From: Alphaproteobacteria bacterium
GTDB taxonomy: Bacteria; Pseudomonadota; Alphaproteobacteria; Micropepsales; Micropepsaceae
Direction of reading: 5' to 3'
Length of the DNA stretch: 64,000 bases
Assembly: GCA_947475445.1 (NCBI GenBank)
Contig: CANJLC010000002.1
Span: 62,001-126,000, forward strand
The position numbers and the translations under genes were made by a program. Below, in pieces: positions 37,040-47,212 of the stretch. Positions within the stretch are counted from its first letter, which is position 1. The number at the start of each line of letters is the position of its first letter. Under the pieces are notes generated by a model. That model was not told where the DNA came from. It saw nothing but the letters and a program-made list of their open reading frames with translations, and did not search any database.

Positions 37040-37863
37040 GAGAGCTCGAATGCTGGCAACGCGCCTTGAGATTCGACCCACTCAGCCAAAGGCTTTGTTT
37101 TGGAAACATCCCCCATCAGCGCCAGAAACTTTTTTAATGCCCCTCTCCGGCGCAGCCATATGAGAATATTGGTCGCCAACCCGGTATTAGGCATCCGCGT
37201 GAAAGGCTCGTCGGTATCAAAATCGTACGGATGACAATAGGTCCAGGGACAGGGATTGGTTTCAACCCGCAACAAGGCTTGCGATAGAGCGAGAGGAAGG
37301 TAGCGGAAGTAAATCCCTCCCAAATAAGGCAGATTGATAGGGCCGATTGATCCTACCGGGCAGGGCAGTTCAACCAAGCCGTTAGGCCAGAGGAACGGCG
37401 TGCGCGGGGCGCCCGGAAAACAATGAAGGGGGTTGAATGCTGGCATAACGCTGGAGGAATAAGCGAAGCCCAGTTCCCTTATTATCTCTATTGCCCAAGT
37501 CGTGGAGGGCACCAGAGAAAAGACAGGCGCGCGGTATCCAATAACGGGGCGCCCGCTCATGTCCTCCAAAATTGCCTTGGCTTTGGCAGTCTCAGCACGA
37601 AATGTTTCGGGCGTTTCGCGGTCCAAGGTGCGGTGTTGCCATGAGTGGCAACCTATTTCATGTCCCGCCGATATAGCGGCTTTCACCAGTTGTGGCGCTT
37701 GCAGCGCGGCTTTCCCCACAAAAAAAAGAGTTCCGCGTATCCGGAGTTCTGACAGTTTCTCAATGACACGCAAGGTGTTGGCGATGTACCGCCCGTCCGA
37801 AGCATAGTTGCCCAGATGGTCTTCGACATCCAAAGTAAATAAGACTGGCCGAGTATCAGCCAT
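37036..37863 (-). CDS. Polysaccharide deacetylase family protein
   Basis: FTLDVEDHLGNY; GTLFFVGKAA; GHEIGCHSWQHRTLD; GYRAPVFSL. Confidence 0.9.
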   Translation of the reverse strand: MADTRPVLFTLDVEDHLGNYASDGRYIANTLRVIEKLSELRIRGTLFFVGKAALQAPQLVKAAISAGHEIGCHSWQHRTLDRETPETFRAETAKAKAILEDMSGRPVIGYRAPVFSLVPSTTWAIEIIRELGFAYSSSVMPAFNPLHCFPGAPRTPFLWPNGLVELPCPVGSIGPINLPYLGGIYFRYLPLALSQALLRVETNPCPWTYCHPYDFDTDEPFTRMPNTGLATNILIWLRRRGALKKFLALMGDVSKTKPLAEWVESQGALPAFELS

Positions 37864-38728
37864 GATCCACCTTCAAAAATACTGCCTGACCGTCAGGCGC
37901 TGAGGCGGAAAATGGAAAGAGCAAGAGGGCTGCAAAATATTGAATTCCGCAGGATGCCCAAGACAGTCCCGGGTCGCTAGAGATGCGGTCCCATAGCCCC
38001 CTGAGGGAAATACTCGGCAATGACAGAAGCGGGGCCGCCACAGAGAACCCCTTGGCCTGTGCGATCAAGGCAAGGCTCCGGCGCGAGAAGTAATGCAAGT
38101 GCGGGGTGTAAAACATCCGTTGCCACATTCGCTCGTAAGGCCCGCGAAAACCTAGCCGGTAGGCAACAACGGCAATCCGAAAAAACAAGCCGTGAGAATC
38201 GGGCAGGGATAAAACTAGATAACCACCTCTTTTAAGAAATGGCTTGCAGTCCGAAAGGACTTTCCCCGGGTCGCCGATATGCTCCAGCACGTCATTGAAA
38301 AAAATCGCCGAAAAATTCTCGTCTTTATCCAGGATTTCCGGAAAAAACCCCACGCGTACTTTTAGTCCTTTTCCGAGTGCCAGGCGGGCCATTCTCTCTT
38401 TCGGCTCGACGCCTGAAGCTGGCCAGCCATAAATTTGTGCGACTTCAAGAAATTGGCCGCTTGCACAACCGACGTCCAAAACCGCGCCTTCGGGAGGCGT
38501 AAGCCTTCGCAATTGGGCCAACAATGTACCGAAATTGCGGGCGCGAAGGCCCCCAAGATGCTCTAGCGGGTCCGTATCATCATCCAGCCCTTCAAAAAAG
38601 CTTTCGTCCGCCGCCCCGAGATCGGGCTGCGCATTACAGAACCAGTGATCGCAGGACGGACAATAGAGAGACCATGGTGCGACGCGCGACGAGCAGGTCC
38701 TGCTGCAGATAGGGCAAGTCCCGGTCAC
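37856..38728 (-). CDS. Class I SAM-dependent methyltransferase with N-terminal Cys-rich segment
   Basis: CPICSRTC...CPSCDHWFC; VLDVGCASGQFLEVA. Confidence 0.82.
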   Translation of the reverse strand: MTGTCPICSRTCSSRVAPWSLYCPSCDHWFCNAQPDLGAADESFFEGLDDDTDPLEHLGGLRARNFGTLLAQLRRLTPPEGAVLDVGCASGQFLEVAQIYGWPASGVEPKERMARLALGKGLKVRVGFFPEILDKDENFSAIFFNDVLEHIGDPGKVLSDCKPFLKRGGYLVLSLPDSHGLFFRIAVVAYRLGFRGPYERMWQRMFYTPHLHYFSRRSLALIAQAKGFSVAAPLLSLPSISLRGLWDRISSDPGLSWASCGIQYFAALLLFPFSASAPDGQAVFLKVDHG

Positions 38729-39714
38729 TCGTATTCCCCGCCAAGCAATCTCTGCAAGGGCTGGCGTGGCGCATTACCGATGTCGAAGGCGAGAAAAGAC
38801 AGCAGCATCTGGGCGCCCAGCATAATTGGCAGGCTCGCAAGCATTACGGTGCCCGCTGTGGCGGCTTCGCCGCGCTGGGCCAGTTCGATCCAACGCTCTG
38901 TTCCAAAAATGAAACCGAATGCGAGCAGGGGAACCGATAGCACAAGGTAAATCGACGCCATGCTGAAATCGCGGATCATGTAAGTGTAGAAGATGCGCGT
39001 CAAAAAATTGCTCGCATGGTGCCACGCGAAGTAAAACGCGTTGCGCATGATCCGAAAATTGCTTTTTTCGCTGCCATAAACTGCCCGCATGGGAACGTCA
39101 ACAACCATGGCGCGCAGCAGGTTCAGGTGATACAGCATGTCGGATTCGAAAAAAAACCTTTTGTCGATCTCTGCGAGCAGCAGACGCTGGAAAGCGATGG
39201 CATGAATCGCAACAAAGCCGTTTGTCGGGTCAAATATCTGCCAATAACCGGACGATATTTTGGAAACAAATGAAAGGATGGCGTTTCCGATCTTGCGGAC
39301 AAAAGGCATGCCGGCAAGATCGCGCAGGTCAAAAAAGCGGTTGCCCTTTGCATAATCGTAGTCGCCGCGCAAAATCGGGGCAACCAATCGTGGCAGCAGC
39401 GCGGGATCTATTTGTCCGTCTCCGTCTATCTTCACCATGACCAGGGCGCCATCGTCGAAAGCCCGCTTCATTCCGTTCAGCGTGGCGCCGCCGACACCGA
39501 GATTTTTTTCGTTGCGCAGCACGATCAGCCGGGCATCGCGGGCATTGGCTTCAACGAAATCCGCAGTGCCCTCGGGACAAAAATCGTCCACCACGTAAAT
39601 TGCATTGCAAGCGGGTGGAATGCGGGCGATCACGCCCAGGATCTGGCTCCTGACGCGATAGCACGGGATTATGACAGCGATTTTGCCAGGCTTTTTAAGG
39701 GTTTCGCCGCTCAT
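38725..39714 (-). CDS. Glycosyltransferase family 2 with C-terminal TM segments
   Basis: IAVIIPCYRV; YVVDDFCPEGT; MVKIDGDGQIDP. Confidence 0.88.
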   Translation of the reverse strand: MSGETLKKPGKIAVIIPCYRVRSQILGVIARIPPACNAIYVVDDFCPEGTADFVEANARDARLIVLRNEKNLGVGGATLNGMKRAFDDGALVMVKIDGDGQIDPALLPRLVAPILRGDYDYAKGNRFFDLRDLAGMPFVRKIGNAILSFVSKISSGYWQIFDPTNGFVAIHAIAFQRLLLAEIDKRFFFESDMLYHLNLLRAMVVDVPMRAVYGSEKSNFRIMRNAFYFAWHHASNFLTRIFYTYMIRDFSMASIYLVLSVPLLAFGFIFGTERWIELAQRGEAATAGTVMLASLPIMLGAQMLLSFLAFDIGNAPRQPLQRLLGGEYE

Positions 39715-39722
39715 GCGCTAAA

Positions 39723-40382
39723 CTATCCACGCCAGTTCCATGCAGTCAAGGTAAACAGTGAGAGCCCGGGCAAGGGCAATTTCCGGCGGAGCACGGGTAC
39801 AAAGCGGTTTTCGGCGAGAATGAATTCTACCTCGGCTGCTGTGCGGTAGTGATCGGAGGGCTTGGTAACGCCAAACAGCTTTCGCAGCCCGCGGTAAGCC
39901 AGTGACTCGGTCGGCAGCGAAGTGAACAAATATCCTCCCGGCTTCAACCAGCGCCGGATCGCCGCCAAAGGCTCTGTCAGTTCGCGATAATGTTCCAGGA
40001 CATCGGCTGCCACGATGGAGTCAAACGGCGCCTCGAAAACCGATTGCTCAAACAGGCCTTCCGTCAATTCGGCATTGTTCAGCGAAAGCCGTTCGACGAG
40101 TCTTTTTGCTCCGCCGGTATCCAGGTCAACACAGACAACCTTGTCAAAACGTGCGGCAAGGGTGGGCAGAAAAACACCTTCTCCGCCGCCCACATCCAGG
40201 CAACGTCCGCCATGCAATTTGAGGAGCGCCATCTGGCGATCTATCTCCCGCAGGCGCCACCAGAAGCCTTCGCGCAATATTGGATTGAAATGGCCATATA
40301 AAGTCGGGTGACGCACGTTTCCCGTCGCAACTTCCATCAACAGGCTGCGACTGACTTTTCGAAACATGGAAGCGCTATTCAT
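39723..40382 (-). CDS. Class I SAM-dependent methyltransferase
   Basis: GGRCLDVGGGEGVFLPTLA; AADVLEHYRE. Confidence 0.83.
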   Translation of the reverse strand: MNSASMFRKVSRSLLMEVATGNVRHPTLYGHFNPILREGFWWRLREIDRQMALLKLHGGRCLDVGGGEGVFLPTLAARFDKVVCVDLDTGGAKRLVERLSLNNAELTEGLFEQSVFEAPFDSIVAADVLEHYRELTEPLAAIRRWLKPGGYLFTSLPTESLAYRGLRKLFGVTKPSDHYRTAAEVEFILAENRFVPVLRRKLPLPGLSLFTLTAWNWRG

Positions 40383-41766
40383 GGGCCTGCCTTCGGACTC
40401 TGTCATACAGGAACACAACTCCGGCCATCAGGAACATAACGCAGAAAGGCTCGATAGGAACCCGAAAACGGTCTCCGCCGCGAATTAACAGGGCATTCAA
40501 TATGACGAATGATAGGGATCCGCCCCATATCGGCAGAAGCGTGCGAAAATCTCGCCGGTACCAGGCGAGCAACGGAAACAGCATAAAGCTGAAAAGGATT
40601 AGGCCGCGCGCACCGAAGGTCAACAACGCGGCCGCGGGCCGAACGCCGAAATTGATCCCATTGCGCTCGATGGCCTTCGCGATGAGATCGGGCTCATCAT
40701 ACATGGATGCAAGGAAGGTCCGTGCCATGTTGCGTGAAAACATTTTCGCCAAAACGCCGGGATTGTCAGCGACATATTTCACGACACGCCGCTGCAATTC
40801 TTTGTCGGTGATCGCGTCTGCCTTCAATGGAGGTGTCCCGTTATTGACAAGCTCGCGGGCATAGCGCGTCCGATCCGCGTTGCTCCAGACCAGTTGGGGC
40901 GCGAACTTGCTTCCTCCCAGCGAGTAATTGTCTGCAAGGGCGTAGCCCAGCACGCCGCCCGCGCCGGTGGGATAGACGATGCCGGTCAACTGATAGTTGC
41001 GCCAGGTCCATCCGCCGATAATCGTCAGGGCGATGATCGCGGCCAGCGCGATGGCCGTGAGTTTTTTCCAGTTCAGCCGCTGGATATCTCGGGCCAACGT
41101 TATCAGCGCGAATACCGCCAGAGGTACGACAAGATTGCCCCTGGTGAGGACGGCCAGGCCGGCAATTATGCCAACCGCAACAAATCGCCATGTGGATGGC
41201 GCAATATCCGGCCGGAAAGATTGCGATGCCCAATACCAGGCCAGGACGAAAGCACAGCAGGCAAGGCCCGCCAGCGTATCCATCTGCACGCCGCCATTGT
41301 AAATCAGGTAAGCGGGATCGAGGACCATTAACAGAAGAAATAGAAAACGGTTCCGGGGCGTGCCTAGCTTGAGTCGATTCAGCAGTTTCAGGCCAATCCA
41401 GCATGTGAGCCCAAAAATTACCGCGTTCAGCGCCAGCGCTGTGCGCCAGCTGTTCCATATGGACAGCGCAAGCGCGAGAAAGGGAAAATAGACGGGCGGA
41501 GAAACTGTATTGGGAACCCACGCATCCGCCTGGACCAGCTGAAACATAGAATGCGGCTCGCCGTAAAGAGCCCCGTGCGCCAGCAGGTAGCGCGCCATTT
41601 GCAGATACTTCTCGCCGTCAGGGCCGAACCCGGTAGGGGCAAGTTGGGCGGGATCAAGCGCCAAACAAAGGATCATCGCGGCCATTGTCGCGGCGGCGGC
41701 AGAAGCGGCATCTCGAAATTGCTGGAACCACATATTTTTCTTATTCTCTAGTAAAACAGGGCGCAT
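40375..41766 (-). CDS. Glycosyltransferase family 39-like multi-TM protein
   Basis: About 460 aa, many TMs; GFGPDGEKYLQMARYLLAHGALYGEP; start codon ambiguous. Confidence 0.72.
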   Translation of the reverse strand: MRPVLLENKKNMWFQQFRDAASAAAATMAAMILCLALDPAQLAPTGFGPDGEKYLQMARYLLAHGALYGEPHSMFQLVQADAWVPNTVSPPVYFPFLALALSIWNSWRTALALNAVIFGLTCWIGLKLLNRLKLGTPRNRFLFLLLMVLDPAYLIYNGGVQMDTLAGLACCAFVLAWYWASQSFRPDIAPSTWRFVAVGIIAGLAVLTRGNLVVPLAVFALITLARDIQRLNWKKLTAIALAAIIALTIIGGWTWRNYQLTGIVYPTGAGGVLGYALADNYSLGGSKFAPQLVWSNADRTRYARELVNNGTPPLKADAITDKELQRRVVKYVADNPGVLAKMFSRNMARTFLASMYDEPDLIAKAIERNGINFGVRPAAALLTFGARGLILFSFMLFPLLAWYRRDFRTLLPIWGGSLSFVILNALLIRGGDRFRVPIEPFCVMFLMAGVVFLYDRVRRQAHE

Positions 41767-41935
41767 GGAGATTCATTTGGCCGCCAGCCTCCGGGATTGT
41801 CCGGCTATCACGGTGCAGTTATGCAGGGCTATCCACTAGCCCCCAGCCATGGTGTGGATATAGTGGTCCTCAGTATAGCGCAATCAGGCATGTTGAAAAT
41901 GGGTATAGAGGTCCGGGTTCATACAGGAAGCAATC

Positions 41936-41944
41936 TGCTATAAT
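41936..41944 (+). promoter_or_regulatory. Putative extended -10 promoter element upstream of manC
   Basis: TGCTATAAT (TGn + perfect TATAAT); no good -35. Confidence 0.4.
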
Positions 41945-41980
41945 GTTTTTGTTGCGTTATTAATCGCATGAGGGGTTTGA

Positions 41981-43432
41981 ATGCTTGGTGACAAGGGATC
42001 TGTCGTACCTGTTATCCTGTCCGGCGGCTCCGGCTCGCGCCTGTGGCCGCTGTCGCGCAAGGCGCTGCCCAAGCAGTTGCTGGCGCTGGCGGGTGACAAC
42101 ACCATGATCCAGGACACGGTGGCGCGCGCGAGGGGGCCGGGCTTTGCCGCCCCCATCGTCATCTGTGGCCAGGAGCATCGCTTTTTGATCGCCGAGCAAT
42201 TGCGCGCCGCTGGTTTTGACGGCGCCCGCATCATTCTGGAGCCGGCCGGGCGCAACACCGCGCCCGCTGCCGCCGTGGCGGCGCTGAAAATCCTGGAAGA
42301 CGATCCCGACGGCCTGCTGCTGCTGATGCCGTCCGACCATATCGTGGCGAATGTGAAGGCATTCCATGAAGCTGTCGGCGTCGCGGCGAAAGCCGCGCGT
42401 GGCGGCGCGCTGGTCACTTTCGGAATCCAGCCCGCCGGTCCGGAAACCGGCTATGGCTATATCAAGGGCGGCAAAGCTTTGCCGAGTGGCGCGCTGGCGG
42501 TGGAGCGCTTTGTCGAAAAGCCCGACCGCGCCACGGCGCAAGGCTATCTCAAGGCGGGCGGCTATTACTGGAACAGCGGCATGTTCCTGTTCAGCGCCAA
42601 AACATTTCTCGCCGAGATGAAGCGGCTGGAGCCGGGCATGCTGGCCTGTTGCCAGGGCGCACTCGAACACGCCCATCGCGATATGGATTTCATCCGCTTG
42701 GGCGAAGCCGCGTTCCTGGCCTGCCCGGCGCAATCCATCGATTACGCCGTCATGGAGCATGCCGCCAACGCCGCCGTGGTGCCGGTGGAGATGGGCTGGA
42801 ACGATGTCGGCTCCTGGCAATCGCTGTGGGAAATCGCCCCGCGCGGCGCCGACGGCAATGCCCTGCTGGGTGACGTCATCACGGAAAAGGCCAAGAATTC
42901 CTACATCCGCAGCGAAGGCGTGCTGGTCGCCGCCGTCGGCGTGGAAAATCTGGTGGTGGTGGCGACCAAGGATGCGGTGCTGGTCGCCCACCGCGACGCG
43001 GCGCAGGACGTCAAGAAAATCGTGGAACAGCTCGAAGCGGCGGGCCGCGACAACCACATCAACCATGCCGTGGTGCACCGCCCCTGGGGCTCCTACGAAA
43101 GCGTGGATACGGGCAAAAATTTCCAGGTCAAGCGCATCATCGTCAAGCCGGGCGCGAAACTCTCCCTGCAGATGCATCATCACCGCGCCGAACACTGGAT
43201 CGTGGTGTCAGGCGCGGCGCGCGTCACCTGCGATGACAAGGTCTTCCTGCTGCAGGAAAACGAATCCACCTTCATTCCGCTGGGCGCGAAACACCGGCTG
43301 GAAAATCCCGGCAAGGTGCCGCTGCATCTGATCGAGGTGCAGTCCGGCGCCTATCTGGGCGAAGACGACATCGTGCGCTTCGAAGACACTTACGGCCGCG
43401 TGCCGCAGGCCGAGAGTAACAAGCCCAGCTAG
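41981..43432 (+). CDS. manC: Mannose-1-phosphate guanylyltransferase / mannose-6-phosphate isomerase
   Basis: PVILSGGSGSRLWPLSRKALPKQLL; VEKPDRATAQGYL; C-terminal cupin VHRPWGSYESVDTGKNFQVKRI. Confidence 0.95.
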   Translation: MLGDKGSVVPVILSGGSGSRLWPLSRKALPKQLLALAGDNTMIQDTVARARGPGFAAPIVICGQEHRFLIAEQLRAAGFDGARIILEPAGRNTAPAAAVAALKILEDDPDGLLLLMPSDHIVANVKAFHEAVGVAAKAARGGALVTFGIQPAGPETGYGYIKGGKALPSGALAVERFVEKPDRATAQGYLKAGGYYWNSGMFLFSAKTFLAEMKRLEPGMLACCQGALEHAHRDMDFIRLGEAAFLACPAQSIDYAVMEHAANAAVVPVEMGWNDVGSWQSLWEIAPRGADGNALLGDVITEKAKNSYIRSEGVLVAAVGVENLVVVATKDAVLVAHRDAAQDVKKIVEQLEAAGRDNHINHAVVHRPWGSYESVDTGKNFQVKRIIVKPGAKLSLQMHHHRAEHWIVVSGAARVTCDDKVFLLQENESTFIPLGAKHRLENPGKVPLHLIEVQSGAYLGEDDIVRFEDTYGRVPQAESNKPS

Positions 43433-43660
43433 TTAGAGCCGCGAGACGATGCGCCCTGCCGGGGTTGGCAAGATGCCGCCCATTGAAATGTGAATCAGTT
43501 CAAGCTCCAGCAGCCGGGCGGCATGTTCGGGATTGACCTGCCGCCTGGGCGTGAAACTGCCCGCCACGATGCGGCGCAGCGACATCAATTGCGGCGTCGT
43601 CAGTTCGGAGGCCCTGGGGACGCGGTCCATCATGGCCCTTGCGTGCGCCTGTTGGGCCAT
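43433..43660 (-). CDS. Small conserved-type hypothetical protein
   Basis: 75 aa from MAQQAHARAMM; abuts manC stop exactly. Confidence 0.55.
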   Translation of the reverse strand: MAQQAHARAMMDRVPRASELTTPQLMSLRRIVAGSFTPRRQVNPEHAARLLELELIHISMGGILPTPAGRIVSRL

Positions 43661-43754
43661 ACTGTCAAATCGCTGATTTAAACTGCAATATTTCGTCAGT
43701 GACGCTGGCGGCAAAGCGCTTTAAAAAGCGGGCTGTTTTGCGCCGAGGTGCTTC

Positions 43755-44882
43755 GTGGCCGATCCCATTGCCTTTATTGATCTGCAGGCCCAGCGCCGCC
43801 GTTTGGGCGAGCCCCTGAACAAGGCCATCCAGGCCGCCGTCGAGGGCGGGCAATGGATCCTGGGGCCGCAGGTGGCCCAGTTCGAAAAGGACATCGCCGC
43901 CTGGGCCGGGGTCAAGCACGCCGTCGCCTGCGCCAACGGCACGGATGCCCTGCTGCTGGTGCTGCGCGCATGGGGCGTGGGTCCGGGCGACGCCGCCTTC
44001 GTGCCCGCCTTCACCTTCGCCGCCACCGGCGAAGTGGTGGCGCTGGCCGGCGCTTCGCCGGTGTTCGTGGATGTGCTGCCCGATACCTTCAACATGGATC
44101 CGGCCAGCCTTGAGGCTGCCATCGCGCTGGTGAAGCGCGAAGGCAAGCTTGCGCCCAAGGTGGTGATGCCGGTGGATCTGTTCGGCCAGCCTGCCGATTA
44201 CCGCAAGCTGGCGCCCATCGCTTCGCGCGAAGGGTTGAAACTGTTCTGCGATACGGCGCAGGGCTTTGGCGGCCTGCTGGACGGCAAGCGCGCCGGGGCC
44301 ATTGGCGATGCCGCGGCCACCAGCTTTTTTCCCGCCAAGCCGCTGGGCTGCTATGGCGATGGCGGCGCCTGCTTCACCAATGACGATGGCTTGAAGGATT
44401 TGCTGTTGTCGCTGCGCATGCATGGCCAGGGCAGCGACCGTTATGAACATGTCCATGTCGGCTACAATTCGCGGCTCGACACCATCCAGGCCGCCATCCT
44501 GATCGAGAAGCTGAAAATCTTCCCGGACGAGATCGAGGCGCGAAACCGCGTCGCCAAAAGATACAATGACGCCTTTGCCGGATCGAACCGCATCAAGCCG
44601 CCTGTGGTGATCGCGGGCGCCACCTCGACCTGGGCGCAATACACTTTGAAGATCGAGAACCGCGCCAAGTTCCAGGCCGACCTGAAAGAGGCGGCCGTGC
44701 CCACCGCCGTCTATTACCCCATCCCGCTGTCGCGCCAGAAGGCCTATTCCCATTACCCCAGCGCGCCCACGCCCGTCAGCGAGGCCCTGTCGGCCCAGGT
44801 GGTCAGCCTGCCCATGCATCCCTACATGGATGAGGCCACCCAGGACCGCGTGATTAAAGCGGTGCTGGCGAGCACCGGCTGA
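43755..44882 (+). CDS. DegT/DnrJ/EryC1/StrS family aminotransferase
   Basis: FIDLQAQRRRL; GTDALLLVLRAWGVGPGDAAFVPAFTFAATGE; FFPAKPLGCYGDGGA. Confidence 0.93.
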   Translation: MADPIAFIDLQAQRRRLGEPLNKAIQAAVEGGQWILGPQVAQFEKDIAAWAGVKHAVACANGTDALLLVLRAWGVGPGDAAFVPAFTFAATGEVVALAGASPVFVDVLPDTFNMDPASLEAAIALVKREGKLAPKVVMPVDLFGQPADYRKLAPIASREGLKLFCDTAQGFGGLLDGKRAGAIGDAAATSFFPAKPLGCYGDGGACFTNDDGLKDLLLSLRMHGQGSDRYEHVHVGYNSRLDTIQAAILIEKLKIFPDEIEARNRVAKRYNDAFAGSNRIKPPVVIAGATSTWAQYTLKIENRAKFQADLKEAAVPTAVYYPIPLSRQKAYSHYPSAPTPVSEALSAQVVSLPMHPYMDEATQDRVIKAVLASTG

Positions 44883-44922
44883 AAGCCGGCAAAAACGGCA
44901 ATAAGTTCTGATATAAGGCCGA

Positions 44923-45969
44923 ATGGACGTTTCCCTGTTCGATTTTGACCTGCCCGAGGAGCGCATTGCACTGCGCCCTGCCAGCCCGCGGGACAGCGCC
45001 CGCATGCTGGTGGTGCATGGCGATAGCAGGCTGGAGCATCGCCATGTGCGCGATCTGCCCGATTACCTGAATGCGGGCGATGCCCTTGTCGTCAATGACA
45101 CAAAAGTGATCGCCGCCCGGCTGCGCGGCCAGCGGCTGCGGGCGGAAGGTCTCGCAAAAATCGAAATCCTGCTGCATCGCCGGTTGTCGCCCAGTCGATT
45201 TTCCGTGCTGGCGCGGCCGGCCAAGAAGCTGTCGGCGGGCGATGCGCTTGTGCTGGGCGGCCTGGACGCAAAAGTGATTTCGCGCGGCGAGGCCGGCGAG
45301 GCGGAAATCGAATTTTCCCTGTCCGGCGCGGCGCTCGATGCCGCCATTGCGGCGAAGGGCGAGATGCCGTTGCCGCCCTATATCGCGGGCAAGCGCCCGG
45401 CGGATGCGCGCGACGCGCAGGACTACCAGACCATGTTCGCGCGTGATTTCGGCTCGGTGGCGGCGCCCACGGCGGGGCTGCATTTCACACCGCAATTGTC
45501 GCAAGCGCTGGCGGCCAAGGGCGTGGCGCGCGAGCAGATCACCTTGCATGTGGGTCTTGGCACATTCCTGCCGGTGACGGCGGATGACACCAGCGCCCAT
45601 CGCATGCATCCTGAGCAGGTGACGATCAGCGCGCAAACCGCGTCGCGCCTTAACGCCGTCCATGACAAGGGCGGGCGCATTGCAGCGGTGGGCACCACCA
45701 GCTTGCGCAGCCTGGAAAGCGCCCTGGATGCGGCGGGCCGGATCACGGCGTTCGACGGTGAAACCGACATTTTCCTGACCCCCGGGCATCAATTTCGCGC
45801 CGCGGATCTGCTTTTGACCAATTTCCACCTGCCGCGCTCGACCCTGTTCATGCTGGTCAGCGCCTTCATGGGGCTGGAGGTCATGAAAAAGGCCTATACC
45901 GAGGCCATCGCCCAGGATTATCGTTTCTATTCCTATGGCGATGCCTGCCTGCTAATGAGGCCGTCATGA
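44923..45969 (+). CDS. queA: S-adenosylmethionine:tRNA ribosyltransferase-isomerase
   Basis: [56 protein letters not shown]. Confidence 0.96.
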   Translation: MDVSLFDFDLPEERIALRPASPRDSARMLVVHGDSRLEHRHVRDLPDYLNAGDALVVNDTKVIAARLRGQRLRAEGLAKIEILLHRRLSPSRFSVLARPAKKLSAGDALVLGGLDAKVISRGEAGEAEIEFSLSGAALDAAIAAKGEMPLPPYIAGKRPADARDAQDYQTMFARDFGSVAAPTAGLHFTPQLSQALAAKGVAREQITLHVGLGTFLPVTADDTSAHRMHPEQVTISAQTASRLNAVHDKGGRIAAVGTTSLRSLESALDAAGRITAFDGETDIFLTPGHQFRAADLLLTNFHLPRSTLFMLVSAFMGLEVMKKAYTEAIAQDYRFYSYGDACLLMRPS

Positions 45970-47093
45970 GCGGCTTTTCCCTTGAACTGCTTGGCCAGGA
46001 TGGCGCGGCGCGCACGGGCGTGATCCACACCCCGCGCGGGGATATCCGAACGCCGGCCTTCATGCCGGTGGGTACGGCGGCCACGGTGAAAGCCATGCTG
46101 CCGGAAAGCGTGCGCGAGACCGGCGCGGATATCCTGCTCGGCAACACCTATCACCTGATGCTGCGGCCCGGGGCGGAGCGCATCGCGCGGCTGGGCGGTT
46201 TGCACAAATTCATGAACTGGCAGCGGCCCATCCTCACCGACAGCGGCGGCTTCCAGGTGATGTCGCTGGCGGATTTGCGCAAGATCACGGAAGAGGGCGT
46301 CAAGTTCCAGTCGCACATAGACGGACACGAGGAATTCCTCTCGCCCGAACGGGCGATGGAGATTCAAAGGCTGCTGGGCTCCGATATCCAGATGGTGCTG
46401 GACGAATGCCCGGCGTTGCCGGCATCGCGCGAGGTGATTGAAAAATCGCTGGCCCTGTCCATGCGCTGGGCCAAGCGGTCCAAGATCGCGTTCGGGGAAC
46501 AACCGGGACGCGCCTGTTTCGGCATTGTGCAGGGCGGCGTGCTGGCCGATTTGCGCCAGCGCTCCGCCGAAGCTTTGCGTGAGATTGGCTTTGACGGTTA
46601 CGCGGTGGGCGGCCTGGCGGTGGGCGAGGGACAGCCGGCCATGTTCGAAACGCTGGAAGCAACCGTGCCGCATCTGCCGACCGATCGTCCGCGTTACCTG
46701 ATGGGCGTCGGCAAGCCCGATGACATTGTCGGCGCGGTGGAACGCGGCATCGACATGTTTGACTGCGTCCTGCCGACACGCTCAGGCCGCAACGGCCAGG
46801 CTTTCACCTGGGACGGACCGCTCAATTTGAAAAATGCGCGCCATGCCGAAGACAGCGGGCCGCTGGATGCCGCTTGCCGCTGCCCCGCCTGCCAAAATTA
46901 CAGCCGCGCTTACCTGCACCACACCGTCAAGGCGGGCGAGATCATCTCCGCCATGCTGCTGACCTGGCACAATCTGGCCTTCTACCAGGACCTGATGGCG
47001 GGCCTGAGGACAGCCATCGCGGCGGGCGCGCTGGCGCGGTTTGCCAACGGGTTCCGTGCCCGCTATGGCGAAAGCGGCCCGTCCCCCGCCTAA
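45966..47093 (+). CDS. tgt: Queuine tRNA-ribosyltransferase
   Basis: [36 protein letters not shown]; zinc site CRCPAC...H. Confidence 0.97.
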   Translation: MSGFSLELLGQDGAARTGVIHTPRGDIRTPAFMPVGTAATVKAMLPESVRETGADILLGNTYHLMLRPGAERIARLGGLHKFMNWQRPILTDSGGFQVMSLADLRKITEEGVKFQSHIDGHEEFLSPERAMEIQRLLGSDIQMVLDECPALPASREVIEKSLALSMRWAKRSKIAFGEQPGRACFGIVQGGVLADLRQRSAEALREIGFDGYAVGGLAVGEGQPAMFETLEATVPHLPTDRPRYLMGVGKPDDIVGAVERGIDMFDCVLPTRSGRNGQAFTWDGPLNLKNARHAEDSGPLDAACRCPACQNYSRAYLHHTVKAGEIISAMLLTWHNLAFYQDLMAGLRTAIAAGALARFANGFRARYGESGPSPA

Positions 47094-47212
47094 CTCCCTG
47101 ATTTTCCGGCCGGAATTGCTTTGTGCCGGGAAACTTGGCATTTATCCGGCTTGGGCATTAATTTCACTGGTACTGGCCAATGGGCTGATCTTGCTGGGAC
47201 TATCGGGGTTTC

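Noticed and set aside
41833-41866. CCACTA...TAGTGG dyad in the GT39/manC divergent region
   Set aside because: Only 6-bp arms with a long spacer; too weak to call an operator.
47131-47150. Sigma54-like TTGGCATTTATCCGGCTT upstream of the WbaP-like gene
   Set aside because: GG-N10-GC spacing fits but the -12 element is poor and no enhancer-binding protein gene is nearby; not distinguishable from chance.
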